A stretch of DNA of 64,000 nucleotides from Chalciporus piperatus (lineage: Eukaryota; Basidiomycota; Agaricomycetes; Boletales; Boletaceae): assembly GCA_038093975.1 (NCBI GenBank), contig JBBPTG010000019.1, positions 214,188 to 278,187 on the forward strand. The letters run 5' to 3'. Positions 1-9,943 of the stretch are shown here, piece by piece (position 1 is the stretch's first letter; every line of letters starts with the position of its first letter). The notes below the pieces were generated by a model. It was not told where the DNA came from, did not search any database, and saw only the letters and a program-made list of their open reading frames with translations. Made by a program: the position numbers and the translations under genes.

Positions 1-3000
1 AATGCATCAAGTTTCTCGGTCAAGGTCAACCAGCGGCCGCTAACGCAGGCACAGAAGGAGTTCTACTTCCCGAAGTTGGCCGAGTTTGTAGATGCGGGAG
101 TCCTACGACCCATACACGTCAGCAAAGTCAAAGCGGTACATCCCACGGTGCTGGCCCAGAAAGCACACGAAACACCGGGATTAACAATGGACGAGATCCG
201 TCAAGAGGTGAACGAACAATGTATCCTACTCGGTGAGCCACCGGACCCGAACATACCCCGCCGCACTAGCAACCACTCCCCACAGATTGCGAACCCAAGC
301 ACCATCGAGACGAAGAAACCGAAATGGCGCATCACCCAGAACTTCAACCAACTCAGTCGCGTATGCGAATCAGCCCAGATGCCACAAGGAGACCTGCGCG
401 CGAAACAACAGAGACTGGCAGGCCATCGCCACATCTGCGTTATCGACCTCGCCTCGGGATTCTACGCTCTGGAAGTTGAGGAAAGCAGCCAACCTTACCT
501 GTGCATTTACACTGAAGGAGTTGGGTACCATGCCTACGCACGCATGCCCATGGGAATCGCGGACGCGCCATCATGGTTCTGCGACATGGCAGGACAGGCC
601 CTACACGACCTCACAACCAAGATCCAGTTGGAGACCTTCGTGGATGACAACGCGATCGCGGGAGATGATTTCACAGACGTCCTCCGCCGACTACGCATCT
701 TCTTTGAGAGATGTCGAGAACGAGACCTCTCCATCTCACCCCAAAAAACTCGCCTGTTCATGCAGGAAACGATATTTGGGGGATCACGCATAGGCAAAGA
801 TGGTATCAGACCCGATGTCGCCAAACTAGAAGCAGTAGCTAAGTGGCCAAACCCCCACAATCTACTTGACCTTATGAGGTTCCTCGGCCTGACGGGCTAT
901 TTCCGATCCCTCATAAAAGACTATGCACGCATTGCGGCCCCGCTTACTGACCTACAACGTAACCTAGATCTGCCCCAGCCAGACCAGCGCAAAGGGAAGC
1001 GAAAATACCGCCAGTTCCTGCGGGATCGCAACCTCGCGCAATACTGGACGCCCAAGCACAACCGGGCGTTCACCCGGCTAAAGCACATCTTGCTCGAAGA
1101 ACCGGTACTCCGGGCACCTAGATTTGACGGTACGCCCTTCATTCTGATCACGGACGCCTCCAAGGATGGATTTGGAGCAATCCTTGCCCAACGGTCCACC
1201 ACGGAACTCCCTAACGGGGAAACGCGAACAGCGGTACACCCCATTGGGTATGCCTCTAAACGCACGTCCACGACAGAGGAACGCTACGCACCATATGTGC
1301 TCGAGTTCGCCGCGCTCAAGTATGGGCTAGACCATTTTAGCGATACCATATGGGGCTTTCCCGTTGAAGTTGAAACAGATTGTAGGGCGATGAAAGATAC
1401 GCTCTGCAACGATGTCCTAAACCTACATCATGCCAGATGGAAGGATGGTATACAAGGTTACCGCCTCGTATCCGTTCGACACCGCTCAGGAGTGTCCAAC
1501 ACAGCTGCCGATGCACTTAGTCGCATGTACGCTGGCAGGGAGCGACAGGAGGACGACGGTCACACCTGGCTAGTCTCCGAAGACTGGGAAGCGTCAAGAG
1601 GCATCGTTAACGACCTCTTCGGCGTCTTCACTGACGACGTCGCCTCCTCACTCTGCACCCGCTTCGCTAATGAACCTCTATTCCTAGATGTCACGCAGGC
1701 CATCCTGAATCGAGATGACCATAAACCAGACCGCGAACGCAGTCGTGCGCGACATCGTGCGCAAGGATATTTGATAGAAGACGGCAAACTATGGCGTATT
1801 GCAGATGGCAAGTCCATTCGTGCCAGACCCCGACTCGAATGCGTGTCCCAAGCGGAAGCAGTAGACCTCGCCATACACGAACACACCACCAACGGACACT
1901 GGGGACGCGATCTGACAAAACTACAGCTAATGGATCGGGTGTACAGCCCACGGCTCGACCAGTCGGTCACAATCGCGCTGCTCCAATGCCCCCAGTGCAA
2001 GAACTTCGGCCCATCACACCTGCACGCACTAATGTACCCCATCACACACCGCCACCCGTTCGAACTCCTCGTCGCAGACTACCTATCCCTACCCAAGGGC
2101 AAAGGCGGATATCACTCTGTCCTACTCGTACTCGACACCTATTCCCAATTCGTTTGGGGATTTAAGTTCAAAACGAGCGGCACCGCCAAGACAACGTTAG
2201 ATGGCCTCAAATCCATCACCCACACGTTCCGCCCACCGGAAACGTTCATGACGGACGGAGGCTCTCATTTCAATAACGGTGAAGTGCGCGCGTGGTGCGA
2301 GGCACGCGGTACCGAGCATCATGTTGTCGCAGCATACGCGCCCTGGATCAACGGCCTCGTCGAGAACACCAACGGGAAGCTCCTCGGTCGGCTGAAACGC
2401 CTATGTAGCCCGGGCTTGGGGGAAGACAGTTACGAGCAGGTCAGACCGGAGGACATCACCAAGGCCTGGCCAGATCACTTCAACACCGTGATCCGCCAAC
2501 TCAATGAGCGCATTGTACCAGCGTTACAGTTCTCACCCAAAGAGCTCCTCCTCGGTTTCGTCGTTAATACCTCAGCCACCCCACTTCCCTCAGCCTCAGT
2601 CGAGCCAACCCAACACGACGTAGACGTCCACATGGCGTACGTAGACCAACAGCGTCTAGACGGCACCGCACGCACAGCCCTACACGCCATCAAACGGAAA
2701 GCAGCGTTCGATCGCAAAGTTCTACGAACGAACGCGGGAGAAGTCGTCTTCACACCGCGCCAACTAGTACAGGTATTCGACAATTCCCTGACAACCACAC
2801 TCTCCACCACTCGTAAACTCCTACCACAATGGTCAGCCCCACGTCGAATAGTCCAACGCGCGGGGAACTCCTACTCGCTGAGTACGCTGGAAGGATTCCC
2901 AGTATCGGGATGGTTCCACGCTCGACGACTACGAGAATTCATACCCCGAACGGGCACCAACTTAGCCCTGAGCGAGAACCTAGACCGAGGCAACGACCCA

Positions 3001-3174
3001 GAAGAACAGAACGAGGGAGAAGCGCATGGGACATCATGGGATGACGAAATCGAGCCCGATGAAGAGGACGAGGACATTGGAGAAGTTGAGGACAGAGAGC
3101 TTGGAGATGAAGGAGTCGAGGGCGATGAGGTCATGGCGGTATGGTGGGCACAGCAGGAAGGGACGGAAGGTTAG
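1..3174 (+). CDS. Gyp-A: Ty3/gypsy pol fragment (RT-RNase H-integrase), open at left edge
   Basis: The reading frame is open from base 1, so gag, protease and the start of RT lie outside the window. In order I see RT with the catalytic box FVDDNAIAG (about 640-665), RNase H with TDASKDGFGAIL (about 1150-1185), an integrase zinc-binding region (His pair near 1880-1900, CPQC near 1990), and a DDE core: Asp in VADYLSL (about 2075), Asp in FMTDGGSHF (about 2250) and Glu in GLVENTNGKL (about 2355). The C-terminus is a very acidic Glu/Asp tail (2990-3135) with no chromodomain. After the TAG stop at 3172 the same frame is open again until about 3320. No LTR is seen on either side; the piece is cut at about 3.4 kb by the Gyp-B junction. 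FVDD rather than YIDD and the acidic tail separate it from the other gypsy elements here. No internal stop is seen. Confidence 0.9.
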   Translation, partial: NASSFSVKVNQRPLTQAQKEFYFPKLAEFVDAGVLRPIHVSKVKAVHPTVLAQKAHETPGLTMDEIRQEVNEQCILLGEPPDPNIPRRTSNHSPQIANPSTIETKKPKWRITQNFNQLSRVCESAQMPQGDLRAKQQRLAGHRHICVIDLASGFYALEVEESSQPYLCIYTEGVGYHAYARMPMGIADAPSWFCDMAGQALHDLTTKIQLETFVDDNAIAGDDFTDVLRRLRIFFERCRERDLSISPQKTRLFMQETIFGGSRIGKDGIRPDVAKLEAVAKWPNPHNLLDLMRFLGLTGYFRSLIKDYARIAAPLTDLQRNLDLPQPDQRKGKRKYRQFLRDRNLAQYWTPKHNRAFTRLKHILLEEPVLRAPRFDGTPFILITDASKDGFGAILAQRSTTELPNGETRTAVHPIGYASKRTSTTEERYAPYVLEFAALKYGLDHFSDTIWGFPVEVETDCRAMKDTLCNDVLNLHHARWKDGIQGYRLVSVRHRSGVSNTAADALSRMYAGRERQEDDGHTWLVSEDWEASRGIVNDLFGVFTDDVASSLCTRFANEPLFLDVTQAILNRDDHKPDRERSRARHRAQGYLIEDGKLWRIADGKSIRARPRLECVSQAEAVDLAIHEHTTNGHWGRDLTKLQLMDRVYSPRLDQSVTIALLQCPQCKNFGPSHLHALMYPITHRHPFELLVADYLSLPKGKGGYHSVLLVLDTYSQFVWGFKFKTSGTAKTTLDGLKSITHTFRPPETFMTDGGSHFNNGEVRAWCEARGTEHHVVAAYAPWINGLVENTNGKLLGRLKRLCSPGLGEDSYEQVRPEDITKAWPDHFNTVIRQLNERIVPALQFSPKELLLGFVVNTSATPLPSASVEPTQHDVDVHMAYVDQQRLDGTARTALHAIKRKAAFDRKVLRTNAGEVVFTPRQLVQVFDNSLTTTLSTTRKLLPQWSAPRRIVQRAGNSYSLSTLEGFPVSGWFHARRLREFIPRTGTNLALSENLDRGNDPEEQNEGEAHGTSWDDEIEPDEEDEDIGEVEDRELGDEGVEGDEVMAVWWAQQEGTEG

Positions 3175-4402
3175 GGTGACGAACCCGGAGGTTCGCATTT
3201 CGAGGAGGGGGCAGATGCAGCAGGACGGCCCGAAGGGCCGCTCCAGCGGCAGCAGTGCAGTGGAGCAGTAGCGGTGGCAGGAGTCCGAGCGGAAGATGCC
3301 GAGACAGTCTATCAGTAGCGTAGTCAGCCGTAGAGACACTTGTTCCTTTCCCACATCGTTGAGGCACAACGCCAGGACGTTGAGTCGATCTCCTCCATCT
3401 ACAGTCCTGGCCGGTCCAGTACGCGTCTCGGGTAGTATGTTCGTTGAGATATCGATAGTCTTGGCAAGGGCGGAGTTTTCCATCTTTCTTCTTGACGAAG
3501 AAGAAGGGGGATGCCTGGGGGGAATTGGAAGGACGTATCTTTCCCGTACGCAGGTTCTCTTCGAGGAAGTCTTCTGTGGCTTTCTTTTCATCCGGGGATA
3601 GCGGATACAGTTTTCCAATTTTAGGGACGAAGGATTCCTTCAGGTTAATCTCGTGGTCATAAACCCGAGATGGAGGAAGGTGACTAGCGGAGGGTTCATC
3701 GAAAACCGAGGTATATCTGGTATATTCTTTTGGGAGGATAGGTTTGGGTTTAGCCAGTTCGGCTGCGATTGCGAGTTCAGTAGCTCGGGTAAGGCGAGCG
3801 ACAACATGATTGGGGACAAAGCATGAACCGCAACGAATAATGCGGTTTAGGGTATGGTTTTCGTAAGCGCGGTTAAGAAAGGTGGATTCGGTTTCAGAGT
3901 CCAGGTAGTCATAGAGTTGTTGATCGACTTCCGGGGTTACATAAGAGTGTCGAGGAGGAGGGGTAGGTCGAGTGAAGAGTTGGTCGTTGGCTTTACAGGC
4001 TGCAGCATGTATGGTATACAACTTCTTTGACTCGTCGATGGACTCCGACAGCGACAGGGTACGTCGGCGCCAATCGATGGTTGGATTAGCTTTTTCAAGC
4101 CATGGGAGTCCTAGGATGACGTTCTCGTTTCCGCAATTCATGACGTGGAAGATTACTTCTTGTGCGATTCCTTCGATGTCAAGGAAGAGAGTGGTGGTAA
4201 AGAGTATCATCCCGCTTTTGTTTGCGGTCTGGTCGACGTTTCGGACTCGAATAGGGGTTTCAAGTCGAGTAGTGGGGATTCGATTTCTTCGTATAAAGCC
4301 CCAGTCGATACAGGAGATGTCTGCGCCGCTATCAATGAGGGCGTGGGTTTCGACGGCTTTCATCGTGTGCGAGGGAACGATAATCTGTATGGGAATTTGC
4401 AT
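3131..4402 (-). pseudogene. Gyp-B (5' half): protease and N-terminal RT, truncated
   Basis: Translation from the ATG at 4402 gives an aspartic protease with ALIDSGADISCIDW (about 4335-4295) and ILGLPWLEKANPTIDW (about 4110-4065), then RT start motifs SPFFFVKKKDGKLRPCQDYRYLN ending near TTRDAY (about 3425). Homology stops there; the remaining ~95 codons to the stop at 3131 are read through foreign sequence, which is antisense to the Gyp-A tail. The missing middle of RT, without about 26 residues, begins on the opposite strand at 18883. It lies just after the gag frame of the same element. It is a broken copy and cannot make a working enzyme. Confidence 0.85.
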
Positions 4403-4476
4403 AGAGCGCTTTCGCGACTTTACAAGTACAGGTGCACACGTGATTGGGGAAGCTTGCGTCGGCAGAGCTTCCCGGT

Positions 4477-5775
4477 CTAAAAACCCTTTGTGACAAAGGC
4501 TATTTTACGAACGGTGGTTTCATCCTCATCATCTATCTCGATCAGCGAGGGAATTTCTTCCTCAACCTTCTGAACCTTCTTCGGGGTTTTCTGGTTCGAG
4601 GAGAACTCTGGGCAAGCGTTGGACCGATGTCCAGCTTTCCTGCAGCGGAAGCAGAGCCCTTTCTCCTGGCAGCGTTTCCGCTCTTCAGGAGTGAGTTTGG
4701 AGATACGGATGACGTCGACGTCCATGGCATTGGGGTCCCTGGCAGGGGTAGGGTGGTTGGTGGAGGAGAACAGACGGAATGGCTTGGCAGGGTTGCGATT
4801 ACGATTCGCGATTTCATTGGCGTGTTCCCATTGGGTCTGGAACTGGGTAGTGCGTTTGTACCAATCCTCAATCGTGGTAGGGACAGTGTCCATGCTGTTG
4901 ACTCGTCTCATGAGGGAGACGGGTATGCCTGCGGAAAAGTATCCAATTAGGACGTTGTTATCGGTGATGCCTGATAAGGCGACTTGATTCTGGAAGCTCG
5001 AAATGAATTCTGGGAGGGAGGGGAAATACTCTCCATTCTTGAGAGGTTTCATTCGTTTGGTGGAGAGCCAGGCTACGGCGTTTCCTACGGTGTCGTGGTG
5101 TTTGAATGCGGTTTCGAAATCAGTGATAAACTGAGCCCAGGTTCCCATTGTGACTGTAGCGCCAGTGATGGCCTTGCGGCGGAAGGTGGCGGCCCAAGTG
5201 GCTGCTGATCCTTTGGACATGTAAGATAGCGCAAAGGCGATCTTCTTGGGGTCGGTGTTGTATACGTCACCATTGACAGTGAGATAGAATTGGATGGAAT
5301 TCATCCAAGCAGTGCTCTTTTCAAAGGAGCCATCAAAGGCGTCTGGGGCTCCGATGCGGAGTTCAGTGGGTTTGGAGGACGACATGGGGTTTACAAAGGT
5401 AGGGGGTATCTGATACGCTCCTGGTGCAAATGCGGGTGCGGGAAGGGAAGGAGTGGGGAAAGCTGGGGTTCGTGGGGGAGCAGGCGACACAGGGAACTGT
5501 GGAGCTCTTCGGGAAATTGGGGTCGGTGACGGTGGTGTTGGTGACCTTGGGATGGTTACAGCTGAGGAAAATTCGTGGGAGAGGTGAAGGGTTTCTTCTT
5601 GTTCCTCTTGGGTGGTGATTGGTTCGTCGTAAAGATCTGCGGTGTCGTAGGGGTTAGAGGGATCTTCCTCTTCAGGTGAGCCCGAGTCAGAAGATTCGGG
5701 GTTCTGTGGATTAGCGGTCTCTCGTGGGGGGCCCCAACGAGAGGTGTCGAGGCGAGGTCGTTGGGAAATGGTGGA
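4477..5775 (-). CDS. Gyp-B gag-like protein with CCHC zinc knuckle
   Basis: Retrotransposon capsid/nucleocapsid precursor. The frame is open from about 5775 and no ATG occurs before MSSSKPTEL (5386), so either that ATG is the start or the acidic, Pro/Ser-rich leader (5775-5390) is translated by another route. The body carries the gypsy gag fold region (DAFDGSFEKSTAWMNSIQFYL) and ends with a zinc knuckle CFRCRKAGHRSNAC near 4600. It stops 74 bases before the protease-RT start codon. The 5' LTR lies immediately upstream on the same strand. No internal stop is seen, but the partner pol is broken. Confidence 0.8.
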   Translation of the reverse strand, partial: STISQRPRLDTSRWGPPRETANPQNPESSDSGSPEEEDPSNPYDTADLYDEPITTQEEQEETLHLSHEFSSAVTIPRSPTPPSPTPISRRAPQFPVSPAPPRTPAFPTPSLPAPAFAPGAYQIPPTFVNPMSSSKPTELRIGAPDAFDGSFEKSTAWMNSIQFYLTVNGDVYNTDPKKIAFALSYMSKGSAATWAATFRRKAITGATVTMGTWAQFITDFETAFKHHDTVGNAVAWLSTKRMKPLKNGEYFPSLPEFISSFQNQVALSGITDNNVLIGYFSAGIPVSLMRRVNSMDTVPTTIEDWYKRTTQFQTQWEHANEIANRNRNPAKPFRLFSSTNHPTPARDPNAMDVDVIRISKLTPEERKRCQEKGLCFRCRKAGHRSNACPEFSSNQKTPKKVQKVEEEIPSLIEIDDEDETTVRKIAFVTKGF

Positions 5776-5817
5776 GGTCTACAGCGAAGGTAGCCTTCAG
5801 GGGGAACTTAGACCTTT

Positions 5818-6286
5818 TGTTACGCTTGTACCGGGTAGGTCAAAGCGTAGACACAAAAGCCTAGTCGAAGACAAGGGTTTCAAGGTAGCCTAACGATGGG
5901 ATGTCCACGTTAAGGCCTAGCGTCCGTTCAAGAGTGGGACGGTGACTCTCAGAAGGTTCAAGGAAGCGGGGAATGACCAAGCTAGATTGCGTAGGTCTAA
6001 GTTAGGGTTACAGGAGGAAACTCGAGGGTTTATATAAGTGAAGAAACGAGTTAAGGGCAGGCATAGAACAAGTCAGAATACGTAAGAACAAGTCATGATG
6101 AATAGGAATGAGTCATGCTCGGTAAGTATACAAGTCAGCGATGACGAAGCGTGGAAGGTGAAAGAACATTAAGGAATGTTCGCTGACTAAAGCAAGGTAA
6201 GAAATAAGGGGCCTAGGCAGGACTTGAACCAGCGACTAGGACTTAGTACAAGGTAACAAAGAAGGAAAGAATGAGTAATCGTAACA
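5818..6286 (-). repeat. Gyp-B 5' LTR (469 bp)
   Basis: On the minus strand it begins TGTTACGATTACTC and ends GGTACAAGCGTAACA, with inverted TGTTACG/CGTAACA tips. It closely matches the 468 bp LTR at 23419-23886 on the other strand. The gag frame follows it. Its outer flank (6287 onward) is the array of a MITE-T element, so the LTR sits inside that element. The flanking 5 bp (GTCAC read outward) does not match the flank of the other LTR (ATCTC). Confidence 0.85.
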
Positions 6287-6405
6287 GTGACTAGGTTACT
6301 GAAACTACTGAAACTACTGAAATTACTTGTTACTGGGCCACTGGACTACTGATTTAACTGATCCAGTCATTCCAGTAACTTCAGACTTTTTGCAGTCTTG
6401 CTGAT
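6287..6405 (+). repeat. MITE-T end fragment, truncated by Gyp-B LTR
   Basis: About 118 bp that is an almost exact inverted copy of 14239-14356, ending in the shared terminus CTTTTTGCAGTCTTGCTGAT. The same terminal ~55 bp recurs at 17520-17573 and 55968-56020. Its left part is cut by the Gyp-B LTR at 6286. The last G of the usual CTGATG tip is missing. Confidence 0.8.
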
Positions 6406-6407
6406 TA

Positions 6408-8571
6408 GTAAGGTCGTTCGCAGGATAGCTGTTCATCTGAGACTTGTCAGCGGTAAACTTCTCTCGACCATCGTAAACCGCGTTGAATGGCGCGGTCTGA
6501 TTAGTGGTGTTAGTAATGTCGGACAGTACAGAAAGTCGAACTTGCCTGCTTCTTTCCAAATTCTCTGTATTTTCCTGCGAAGCATGTTGCTTTGATGTCA
6601 CCCCAGTCATCGGCGTATTCTATGCCATATCATTAGTCGACGACTAGAAGACATCACAGGAACCAAATACCGAGTTTGGGATGGCTCAGCGAACATAAAA
6701 TCTTCTTAGCGACGCTCGACGTCTCTTGTGTGATCGGAACAACGACTACCGCCACCATGGGTGAAGGCTCTCCTTTGTTGTGGAAAGACGTCTCAGTCAA
6801 GCGACCGAGAACCCACACGGTGACAGGCTCCGATGAATCCTCACAGCACCAGTAGGAAGACGAGTTAGCGAGTGCACGTCTCTGACCCCAACCGCAGGTG
6901 GATGGCAGTTCTTCTACACAGTAAGTGTTGTTAGCTACCGAGTTACAGTTCGCAAACTTGAGGAATCGACTGAAGGCGTAGTGAGTGACCGTTGTAACAC
7001 CCTTGTGATAACCTACATTATTGTTGATGCTTCAAACTGAAGCAGAATCTCCGGGTACACAGACACTGCGTAAGCGTGGCTGTCGTAACCGTAGACTGAG
7101 ATCTTCTCGTCGGTCTCTCGTACTTTGCCTTTGTCTGATATATAAAGTCAGTCAAGACACTAAGTTGCGTAGTAGGGTTACCTGAGCCACTGGCGATTCT
7201 CGCCCCATCAAGTAAATCTTTGTGTGATGCAGAGCATTAGCGAACGGAAATATAGGTCAGCATAACGTACCGGACGATGCTATGTCACTCTTACCACATG
7301 TTGCGAGTGTGTTAGCTTTAGATAACTAAAGCGGGGTCAGTACGTCTTGGGACGAGGCAGCGGAAGCTTCTGTGACTTACAGGACGATCGGCCGGCGCTT
7401 CGTCAGATTGGGACAATGTCCCGACGCTGTCCTTAGAGGCACATGATGACTGAGTGTATATCGAAAGTCAGTCACGGAAGACACAACAATGAGGACATCA
7501 TACCAGATCTTGCACACCATGCTCGTTGAGAACAGGCGTTCCGGCGGAAAGCTCGGTCTCTTTCACGATCACCGGTCTGAAAGGTTACATTCGCACAGAA
7601 AGCAAAGGAAGTGTGGAGAAATATACCTCGCCCTTTTACTGTGTTCTACGGAAGAGTCATCGCCTTCAGCTTTCCGTTTTCTTGCACTGGCAGCGGTTGG
7701 CATGATGCTGAGAGTCGGTGAAAGGTTGCGTTAGCGGTGTCGGACTGAGCTGGGCGTTCTGACGAGCATCCTTAAGTGAGAATTTCGTTGTCGTTGCCAA
7801 GCACGAGAGGTGCAATTTCAGAACGTCCGATGTCCGGTAAAGGGGCCTGTCAACACAAAGTTTACACAAGGTGAATTGGCAAGTCCGGAGGTCAACAAAG
7901 ATGTGCATTGCCAAGCCCCCCCCCTTTTTTTTTGGGGGGGGGGAGGGGTGCGTCGCACTGGCCAGAAGAGGTGGCGCCGTTTAACGACCTTCACCGGTGG
8001 GAACGATACCGCGAGTTAACAGATAATAAAGTACATAGAGCGAAATGAAGTTACAAGGACGCGCGGTACATTGTACAAGGTAGTGAAGTTTCCTTCATTT
8101 CTTCATTCTTTTGTGTACACGTTCAACGGTACCTTCTTCCTCGCAGTCACTCTCTGAAGGGCGGCGCGTGCGACCATTGACATGACATGGGGGCGTGGAA
8201 GTCGCTCTTCCGTTTGACAGTTGTGCGACTGACGGGCGAGCACTTTCCTGTGGACGCGATCAAGGAGTGCGACTAGTCCAAATGTCCATCCACATACTTC
8301 CATATTTGCCATCGTGTCGCGTTCATTTTTTTCCATACCGTCTGTCTGCACAGACAGCAAGGAAGTCAGTTTGCAGACTGCGAGACGATGGACAGCGTAC
8401 ATACCTCCTGATCTGCAAGGCCAGACGCGATTACATTATTGTCCGATCCGCTGAGCTGTGTGGTCGTTAAGTAACGAATATGAAGCTGTTGAAACGTTAC
8501 AGCACTTCACGATCACTTGCTTCCTTATCTCGAAGCACACAGTGTTCCTCGTCAATCGTGATTGTGTCCAT
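6408..8571. other. 2.2 kb without a confidently assigned gene; possible spliced exons
   Basis: No long frame is convincing. On the plus strand there is an ATG in the context GCCACCATGGG at 6757 with a 32-codon frame to 6855, followed by several good intron-like signals: GTAAGTGTTG (6922), GTGAGTGACC (6981) and GTAAGCGTGG (7070), each with a downstream AG. Joining neighbouring blocks gives short plausible exons such as GGWQFFYT. I could not build a continuous gene, so this may be decayed coding sequence of the same island as the genes to the right. Frames at 7489-8402 look random. Confidence 0.35.
7916..7943. repeat. C9-T9-G10 homopolymer palindrome
   Basis: Nine C, nine T and ten G in a row, followed by AGGGG. 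Either strand could fold into a GC stem with a nine-base loop, and the G strand could form a quadruplex. Such a run is also a classic place for sequencing or assembly length errors. Confidence 0.9.
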
Positions 8572-9510
8572 CTACACAGATGTTAAGGATTGAAACGAAA
8601 ATGGCAAAACACGAGTACAGACCTCAGCGATCTCTGCGGCGGTACAAAGCTGTCTGATGCGAACCGGTTTGAGGTGGACGCGTACATCTGGCTCGTTACG
8701 TTTGTTACGCCTAATGACGATATCGAAAGCAACCTCGACATCGACGAAATCACCTTCCGCCAGAGCGGTTGCCGCACAAGGCATCGCCGTATTACCGACG
8801 AACCTTTCGATCTCTAGTTTTTCAGTAACGAACCAATCAGGCGCAGCGACAGCGCCGATATCTGCGGGATCGTCTTCGGCTGTTAGCACGCTCCCGATGT
8901 TATGAAGCAAAGGGCTGCTCTTTAAGCCAAGTTAGTGCAATGATTTGTGAGCCAAGACGCAAGGACAGCCTACTTTGGTGAACACACGACGTTGCATAAT
9001 CAAACCGTGTCCGTCGGTCGTGTTGTCTCTTTCGACCCCACCTACCGTGGAGTGCACAAGTTTGCGAATGTTTCCAATGGCCACGAGGTAAGGTTCCCAG
9101 ATCTCCAACTTGCTACCTCCATGCAACGTCACAGATTGCGTGGCTTTAAGCGCGCCGTCTAAGGAGCTGAATGTGATGTTTGAACGTACTGATATGAGCG
9201 ATGGCACAAAGACTTACCGATCCCAATTCCCAAACACGTCGATGTTGTGTTGCCCTAAAAAACCTTGCAGGCGTACAGTCACCGGAACGAGGTGTCTCAA
9301 GCCAGTTCGCAGCGGCGCCTTGTAAATGACAACAAAACTGCGAGAGCGTTCCGTTATCAAAGCCTTTTGACACACAGTAGCCCAGTCGCAAACATCCGCG
9401 TAAGAATACGGCACAGCAAGCATAGGGTTGTCGACTTCGAGCGGAAGGTTTGCTGTCAGAAAACCTTCCCAGCGCTCTTTAACAAAGGTTCGGTCGGGGT
9501 CTATATGATA
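8572..9510 (-). CDS. Spliced hypothetical gene of the helicase island
   Basis: Exons are inferred by hand. One exon runs 9510-9218 after an acceptor ATCGCAG and reads through FVKERWEGFLTANLPLE, YADVCDWATVCQKALI, PVTVRLQGFLGQHNIDVFGNWDR. A 51 bp intron (9217-9167, GTAAGT..TTCAG) joins it in frame to SLDGALKATQSVTLHGG and KLEIWEPYLVAIGNIRKLV. A stop near 8932 is bypassed if a further short intron (a CACTAAC branch site followed by TTAAAG) is used; the same frame then continues through WFVTEKLEIERFV and GDFVDVEVAFDIVI to about 8590. The 5' end upstream of 9510 is unresolved. I do not recognise the family. The beta-rich, evenly patterned sequence would suit an OB-like or similar domain, but this is only a guess. 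Confidence 0.5.
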
Positions 9511-9943
9511 CTGCGATCAGCGTGCACAGAGCAGTATACACTTGCACATAACTTACTGGTCACGAAAGACATCTTGAAAACACAGAGAAGCAACGCTCGT
9601 CAGACGCGACCATGCCCTTTACCGATATATGAATTCTTCCACACAGACAGCAAGAAGGGACATCGCCAAGAAAGTGTGTACTCATCTCCTGGAAACGCCA
9701 TTGCCAATGATGTTTTCATGCGATTTCGCTCGTTGTTGTGCAACGCAAATGCCAATTCGTAAATTGAGAAATCACAAGCTAAGTAAATGTTTGATTTCGC
9801 ACAGAGAGTATGGAACGCCCGAGGTGCGAAACACCCCATCGAAACACCATGTACGTTGAGCAAGTAGTAAGTGACCGACAGCACTGTATTCGTGTACTAA
9901 TTCAGATTATCAGTCGCAACGAACTCACGCTCAGGAAGGAAGG

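Noticed and set aside
2871..3134. Serine-rich minus-strand frame
   Set aside because: Antisense shadow of the acidic tail of Gyp-A pol.
7489..8470. Several 70-100 codon frames on both strands
   Set aside because: Overlapping in both directions, random-looking composition, no motifs and no splice-consistent extension.
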